Positions 5,119 through 8,172 of a stretch of DNA of 8,172 bases are shown here, one piece after another. The DNA is from Mesorhizobium sp. (GTDB taxonomy: Bacteria; Pseudomonadota; Alphaproteobacteria; Rhizobiales; Rhizobiaceae), in NCBI GenBank assembly GCA_019509685.1, contig JAEKLU010000045.1, positions 1-8,172 of the forward strand, given 5' to 3'. Position numbers and translations under genes: made by a program. Below the pieces are notes generated by a model. The model searched no databases and was not told where the DNA came from. It saw only the letters and a list, made by a program, of their open reading frames with translations. Within the stretch, counting starts at the first letter, position 1. Each line of letters starts with the position of its first letter.

Positions 5119-6306
5119 TCAGCGGCGCAGAATCGACCCCAGGCCAGCGCAGAGCGCTACGTTACCTATCGCCGCGATAGTCAGGACTTCCAGCAGAAGA
5201 TTGCCGCCGCCGGCGTGCAAAAGCAGGGCTCCAATCGATGGCGCCGCCGCCTGGACGATCAGGCTTGGCATGGCGAGCCTGCCCATCAGCGCCGCGTATT
5301 GTTGCGGGTCGAACAGCACCAGCGGCAGCGCGCCGCGCGCGATCGTATAAATGCCGTTGCCCCCACCGTAGAGGATCAGTCCTACGGCGATGAAAGTCTG
5401 GCTGACAAAGAGCAGGCCGACGCCGGCCGCGAGCAGCGAAACGGAGGTCATCATCGTCCAGATCGGATGATGCCGGTTGCGCCCGATCAGCATCTCGGCG
5501 ACCCGCGCGCCCACCTGCGACGGGCCGATCAAAGCTCCAAACCCCACGGCAACCGTCAAGCCCACTCCGCGTAATTGCAGCAAGGTGAGCAGATGCACCG
5601 ACAGCATCGACGAGATCAGCGCGGCCACCGTCTGGATGGATGCAAGGAGGATGAAGCGCGTCCGCATTTGGCCTGAGGCGGATCCCCGTTTCTGTTCGCC
5701 TGTCGCCGGTCGCGGCGCCGCAGCCGGCGGCGGCGGGATGACCCAAAGGTGGAGCGGCAGACAGACCAGCAGATGGATCGCCGCATAGGCCAAACAAGCA
5801 AAGCGCCATCCTTCGTGCTCGACGAGAAAGGCGCTGAGCGGCCAGCAAACCGTGCTGGCAAAGCCGCCGAATAATGTCAGGCTGGTGATAGCGCCGCGCG
5901 CGTCGCGCCCATAGAGCCGGCCAAGCGTGGCGAAGCCGGCATCGTAGAGGCCGCTCGACATTCCAAGCCCCATCAACAGCCAGGCCAGCAGATAGATCGG
6001 GTACGCCGTGGCAGTTGCCATCAGGCCATGCGCGGACGCCAGGAGGAGCGAACTTGCCGCAAGAATGGGCCGGCCACCGTGGCGCTGGATCAGCCGTCCG
6101 GTGATCGGCGACACCAGCCCGGCCAACAGAAGCCCGCAGGAGAGCCCGGCCACGACCGACGCCAGCGACCATCCCGTCTGCGCCGCGATCGGCGCGGCGA
6201 GCACGGCGGGCAGATAGAAGGACGATCCCCAGGCAATAATTTGGGTGATGCCGAGGGCAGAGACGAGGACATGGCGACTTCGAGCGACCGGCGCGGGCGC
6301 TTCCAC
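5119..6306 (-). CDS. MFS transporter of the arsenic operon (ArsK-like candidate)
   Basis: 395-aa inner-membrane protein with about 12 hydrophobic helices in two halves, split by a polar loop near residues 195-215 (PPPPAAAPRPATGEQKRG). The MFS loop motif appears as GRLIQRHGGRP (70-80) between helices 2 and 3. The GTG start at 6306 directly abuts the TGA of arsC with no gap, and no other start exists before helix 1, so translation is probably coupled. As the last gene in the window of an arsR-aqpS-arsC operon that has no ArsB or Acr3, it could export arsenite, antimonite or organoarsenicals, as reported for the MFS proteins ArsK (Agrobacterium) and ArsJ. ArsJ normally pairs with a GAPDH gene, not seen here, so ArsK is the nearer analogy. 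Substrate unproven. Confidence 0.88.
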   Translation of the reverse strand: MEAPAPVARSRHVLVSALGITQIIAWGSSFYLPAVLAAPIAAQTGWSLASVVAGLSCGLLLAGLVSPITGRLIQRHGGRPILAASSLLLASAHGLMATATAYPIYLLAWLLMGLGMSSGLYDAGFATLGRLYGRDARGAITSLTLFGGFASTVCWPLSAFLVEHEGWRFACLAYAAIHLLVCLPLHLWVIPPPPAAAPRPATGEQKRGSASGQMRTRFILLASIQTVAALISSMLSVHLLTLLQLRGVGLTVAVGFGALIGPSQVGARVAEMLIGRNRHHPIWTMMTSVSLLAAGVGLLFVSQTFIAVGLILYGGGNGIYTIARGALPLVLFDPQQYAALMGRLAMPSLIVQAAAPSIGALLLHAGGGNLLLEVLTIAAIGNVALCAGLGSILRR

Positions 6307-6720
6307 TCAGGCCTGCCCGGGTCCGTAAGCCACCCGCTCACCGTCCTCCTTGATGAATTCACGCACAGGATTGTCGAGCAAAGGCAACACCGCTTCCGAG
6401 GGACGACAAAGCTGCGTCCCTTTGGGTGTCTCGACAATCGGCCGGTTGATCAGGATCGGATGGGCCAGCATGAAATCGACGAGTTCCTCATCCGACCATT
6501 TGGCATTGCCTAGATCGAGCTCGGCGTAGGGTGTCCCCTTCTCGCGCAGCAGATCGCGAACCGGGATTGCCATCGCGGCGATCAGCTGCTCCAGGCGATC
6601 GCGGCTTGGTGGCGTCTTCAGATATTCGATCACGACAGGCTCCTCGCCGCTGGCGCGGATCATCGCCAGCGTGTTGCGGGACGTGCCGCAGGCCGGGTTG
6701 TGATAGATGGTGATGGTCAT
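6307..6720 (-). CDS. arsC: Arsenate reductase, glutaredoxin-dependent type
   Basis: 137-aa cytosolic enzyme reducing arsenate to arsenite with glutathione and glutaredoxin. The active site is HNPACGTSRNTL with C11, and the three arginines of the plasmid R773 enzyme (R60, R94, R107) correspond to R59 (LLREKG), R93 (INRPIV) and R106 (LCRPSE), each offset by one. The length is typical of the family (about 115-142 aa). The ATG at 6720 overlaps the aqpS stop by four bases (ATGA). The stop abuts the GTG of the MFS gene. Product and context agree: it supplies the arsenite that the neighbouring channel, and perhaps the MFS protein, would remove. Confidence 0.96.
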   Translation of the reverse strand: MTITIYHNPACGTSRNTLAMIRASGEEPVVIEYLKTPPSRDRLEQLIAAMAIPVRDLLREKGTPYAELDLGNAKWSDEELVDFMLAHPILINRPIVETPKGTQLCRPSEAVLPLLDNPVREFIKEDGERVAYGPGQA

Positions 6721-7415
6721 GACTGCGCCTTCGCTGATTGGGACTGGTGAGCAGGTTGCGGCCGCAGCAGCCAGCCGATGAGCATCATGGCGATCAGCGC
6801 GCCCGCCAATTCCGCGCCGATGAAGCCAGGAACATCGACCGGCCGTATGCCGGAGAAACTGTTGGTGAATGCGCGGGCGACCGCGACGGCCGGGTTGGCA
6901 AACGAGGTGGAGGCCGTGAACCAGTAGGCAGCGCTGATGTAAAGGCCGACCAGCCACGGCACGGCCTTTTGCTCGAACCGGACGCCGGCAAGAATGACGG
7001 CGACAAGGCCGAACGTCGCGACCGCTTCGGAGAGCCATTGCGCTGGCCCGGCGCGGACTTTCATGGCCATGTCGAGAACCGGCAGGGAAAACATCAGATG
7101 AGCGGCCATCGTGCCGGCAATGCCGCCGACAAATTGCGCGGCGAGATACGGCGCAAGATCGGCGGCCGCGAGCGTCCTGTTCAGGCAGGAGACGAGCGAC
7201 ACGGCCGGATTGAAATGCGCGCCGGAGATCGGCCCCAGGACGGTGATCAGAACCACCAGCATGGCGCCGGTCGCCAGGCTGTTGGCAAGCAGCGCCAGCG
7301 CGATGTCCTGCGTGAGCGTCTCAGCCATAATGCCCGAGCCGACCACCGTTGCGACCAGCAGGCCGGTTCCCAGCGCCTCGGCAACGAGGCGCCGCGAAAG
7401 CGTGTAGGCGGTCAC
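6717..7415 (-). CDS. aqpS: Aquaglyceroporin for arsenite efflux, AqpS type
   Basis: 232-aa MIP-family channel with six membrane helices and both half-helix motifs: N69-P70-A71 (AHFNPAVS) and N174-P175-A176 (SFANPAVAVAR). In classical aquaporins and GlpF the residue right after the second NPA is the Arg of the selectivity filter; here it is V177, giving a wider, less polar constriction. In Sinorhizobium meliloti AqpS, encoded in an arsR-aqpS-arsC-arsH operon, lets arsenite made by ArsC flow out down its gradient. The same gene order here supports that role. The GTG at 7415 overlaps the arsR stop by four bases (GTGA); the longer in-frame ATG at 7493 would overlap arsR deeply and adds a non-family extension. 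The C-terminal tail (PAHQSQSAKAQS) is polar. Confidence 0.92.
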   Translation of the reverse strand: MTAYTLSRRLVAEALGTGLLVATVVGSGIMAETLTQDIALALLANSLATGAMLVVLITVLGPISGAHFNPAVSLVSCLNRTLAAADLAPYLAAQFVGGIAGTMAAHLMFSLPVLDMAMKVRAGPAQWLSEAVATFGLVAVILAGVRFEQKAVPWLVGLYISAAYWFTASTSFANPAVAVARAFTNSFSGIRPVDVPGFIGAELAGALIAMMLIGWLLRPQPAHQSQSAKAQS

Positions 7416-7762
7416 TGGCGGCCGCCAATGGCAGGCTGGCAGCAAGGCGCCGCAAGCGCCGGCGCGCAAATCTCCGGCAGACCGGAACAGCAATCTTCCA
7501 TCAGGAAGCGGATGAGGCCGGACAGCGCGTCATATTCGGCGCTGTAGACGATCGAGCGCGCATCGCGCCTGGTCGTCACCAGGCCGGCGCGCTCCAGCTC
7601 CTTGAGATGGAAGCTGACATTGGACGGCGAGACATCGACTTTCTCGGCCAGAATTCCGGCGGCGATGCCGTCCGGTCCGGCAATGACCAGCAATCTCAGC
7701 AAGCGCAGCCGGGTTTCCTGCGACAGCGCGCCAAAGGCGATGAGGGCTTGACGTTCATCCAT
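7412..7762 (-). CDS. arsR: ArsR-type arsenite-responsive repressor
   Basis: 116-aa winged-helix repressor. The core is FGALSQETRLRLLRLL (10-25), recognition helix VSPSNVSFHLKELERAG (44-60) and wing RRDARSIVYSAEY (65-77). It lacks the ELCVCDL helix cysteines of R773 ArsR and instead has a cysteine-rich C-terminus: C91, C92 and C99 (DCCSGLPEIC), plus C107 and C108. This C-terminal CC-x6-C arrangement resembles the arsenite site of Acidithiobacillus ferrooxidans ArsR (C95, C96, C102, a CC-x5-C pattern). AGGA about ten bases upstream of the ATG serves as ribosome site. It is first in the arsR-aqpS-arsC-MFS operon and presumably releases the operator at 7763-7790 when arsenite binds. Confidence 0.94.
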   Translation of the reverse strand: MDERQALIAFGALSQETRLRLLRLLVIAGPDGIAAGILAEKVDVSPSNVSFHLKELERAGLVTTRRDARSIVYSAEYDALSGLIRFLMEDCCSGLPEICAPALAAPCCQPAIGGRQ

Positions 7763-7790
7763 ATTTCAACAATCCTTGAAATGTTGAAAT
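7763..7790. promoter_or_regulatory. ArsR operator between arsR and the DUF6428 gene
   Basis: Inverted repeat with perfect 8-bp arms, ATTTCAAC (7763-7770) and GTTGAAAT (7783-7790), with a further A-T pair inward and a partly matching centre that includes another TTGAAAT. It directly abuts the arsR ATG and lies 14 bases before the divergent DUF6428 ATG, so one bound repressor could control both directions. Confidence 0.75.
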
Positions 7791-7792
7791 GA

Positions 7793-7821
7793 GGAATAAC
7801 CGACATGCTCTCCAGTGACAA
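7793..7821 (-). promoter_or_regulatory. Candidate promoter of the arsR operon
   Basis: Read on the reverse strand: TTGTCA (7821-7816), a 17-base spacer, then TATTCC (7798-7793). The -35 is one base from consensus; the -10 is weak. Transcription would start near 7786, inside the operator, a normal position for repression. The promoter lies within the first codons of the divergent DUF6428 gene. A weaker forward pair, TTGACG (7748-7753) and AATCCT (7771-7776) with 17 bases between, could serve DUF6428. Confidence 0.45.
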
Positions 7822-8172
7822 CCAGAAAATCTCGCCTGTCCTGCCGTTGGATTCCTCCGACCTGACCATCGGCGAGTTGCTCGAGGCTTTAGCCGACCAC
7901 AAGGAGAAGCCGCTCGTGTTCCGTTACGACGGCCGTCCGGTGAAGCCGGGCTATCACGTCACCGAGGTCAAGGCCGGCCATTTCTCGGCGCTGGATTGCG
8001 GCGCCAATCCCGAATCCTGGACGGAGATCTTCATCCAGCTCTGGGACGTCACCGACGGTGGGCCCGTCCATATGCCGGCCGGCAAATTCGCGGCAATCGT
8101 CCGCAAGGTCGCCGACCATTTGGCGCTCGACCGGTCAGCCAAACTGACCTTCGAAGTCAGCGACGGTGTACG
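7805..8172 (+). CDS. DUF6428 family protein, 3'-truncated by the window
   Basis: The frame is open from the ATG at 7805 to the window end (122 codons) without a stop; most of the protein is probably present. The family pattern is visible: LTIGELLEAL (20-29), PLVFRYDGRPVKPGYHVTEV (37-56), a DCGANPESWTEIFIQLWD block (63-80), HMPAGKFAAIVRKV (86-99) and a final strand LTFEV (112-116). No signal peptide or membrane segment. GAGGA at 7791-7795 lies nine bases before the ATG. DUF6428 has no known function, but from memory such genes often sit beside arsR in alphaproteobacteria. Here it is divergent from arsR with only 42 bases between, all within a shared operator-promoter region, so arsenic-responsive expression is likely (inference). 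Confidence 0.82.
   Translation, partial: MLSSDNQKISPVLPLDSSDLTIGELLEALADHKEKPLVFRYDGRPVKPGYHVTEVKAGHFSALDCGANPESWTEIFIQLWDVTDGGPVHMPAGKFAAIVRKVADHLALDRSAKLTFEVSDGV

Noticed and set aside
5162..6172. 336-codon reverse-strand open frame inside the MFS gene
   Set aside because: Same strand but a different frame; the composition is a typical GC shadow, while the MFS frame gives clean hydrophobic helices and an MFS loop motif.
7416..7493. Longer aqpS start at the ATG at 7493
   Set aside because: It would overlap arsR by 82 bases, and the added segment is a shadow of the ArsR C-terminus; the GTGA overlap is the usual coupling.
1..8172. CRISPR array, tRNA/rRNA, insertion sequence, phage or toxin-antitoxin locus
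   Set aside because: No repeated spacer pattern, no cloverleaf-like gene, no transposase or integrase, and no toxin partner for the small RHH-like protein were seen on either strand.

Overview
The window is GC-rich, densely coded DNA of alphaproteobacterial character, most likely a rhizobial (Mesorhizobium-like) chromosome. This rests on the protein families present (PRC-barrel and DUF2934 small proteins, an arsR-aqpS-arsC operon of the Sinorhizobium type, a DUF6428 gene), the codon use, and two sites resembling alphaproteobacterial EcfG (general stress) promoters. The species call is inference. I see no rRNA, tRNA, CRISPR array, transposase or insertion sequence, and no gene-free stretch longer than 300 bases.

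Left part (2-2002): the 3' portion of an enolase-superfamily (mandelate racemase/muconate lactonizing type) enzyme, a small DUF2934 protein with a possible EcfG promoter, and a reverse-strand conserved protein of unknown function.

Middle (2088-3780): a three-gene forward operon of an ArsR-family repressor without cysteines, an SRPBCC/AHSA1 protein and a MAPEG membrane protein. It is driven by a near-consensus sigma-70 promoter whose -10 and start region lie in a perfect 30-bp palindrome. The palindrome also contains the only plausible repressor start codon (GTG), so the mRNA is probably leaderless and autorepressed. A stress-type PRC-barrel gene with its own EcfG-like promoter and a strong hairpin terminator follow.

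Centre (3833-5112): a small ribbon-helix-helix-like protein on the reverse strand, divergent from a secreted S1/P1-type zinc nuclease with all nine metal ligands present. An inverted repeat sits between them.

Right part (5119-8172): a tightly packed reverse-strand arsenic operon, arsR-aqpS-arsC-MFS transporter, with 4-base overlaps or abutting stops and starts. ArsC would reduce arsenate to arsenite, the aquaglyceroporin would let arsenite leave down its gradient, and the MFS protein is a candidate efflux pump. No ArsB or Acr3 pump is present in the window. A DUF6428 gene, cut by the window edge, diverges from arsR across a shared ArsR-type operator, which suggests it belongs to the same arsenic response.
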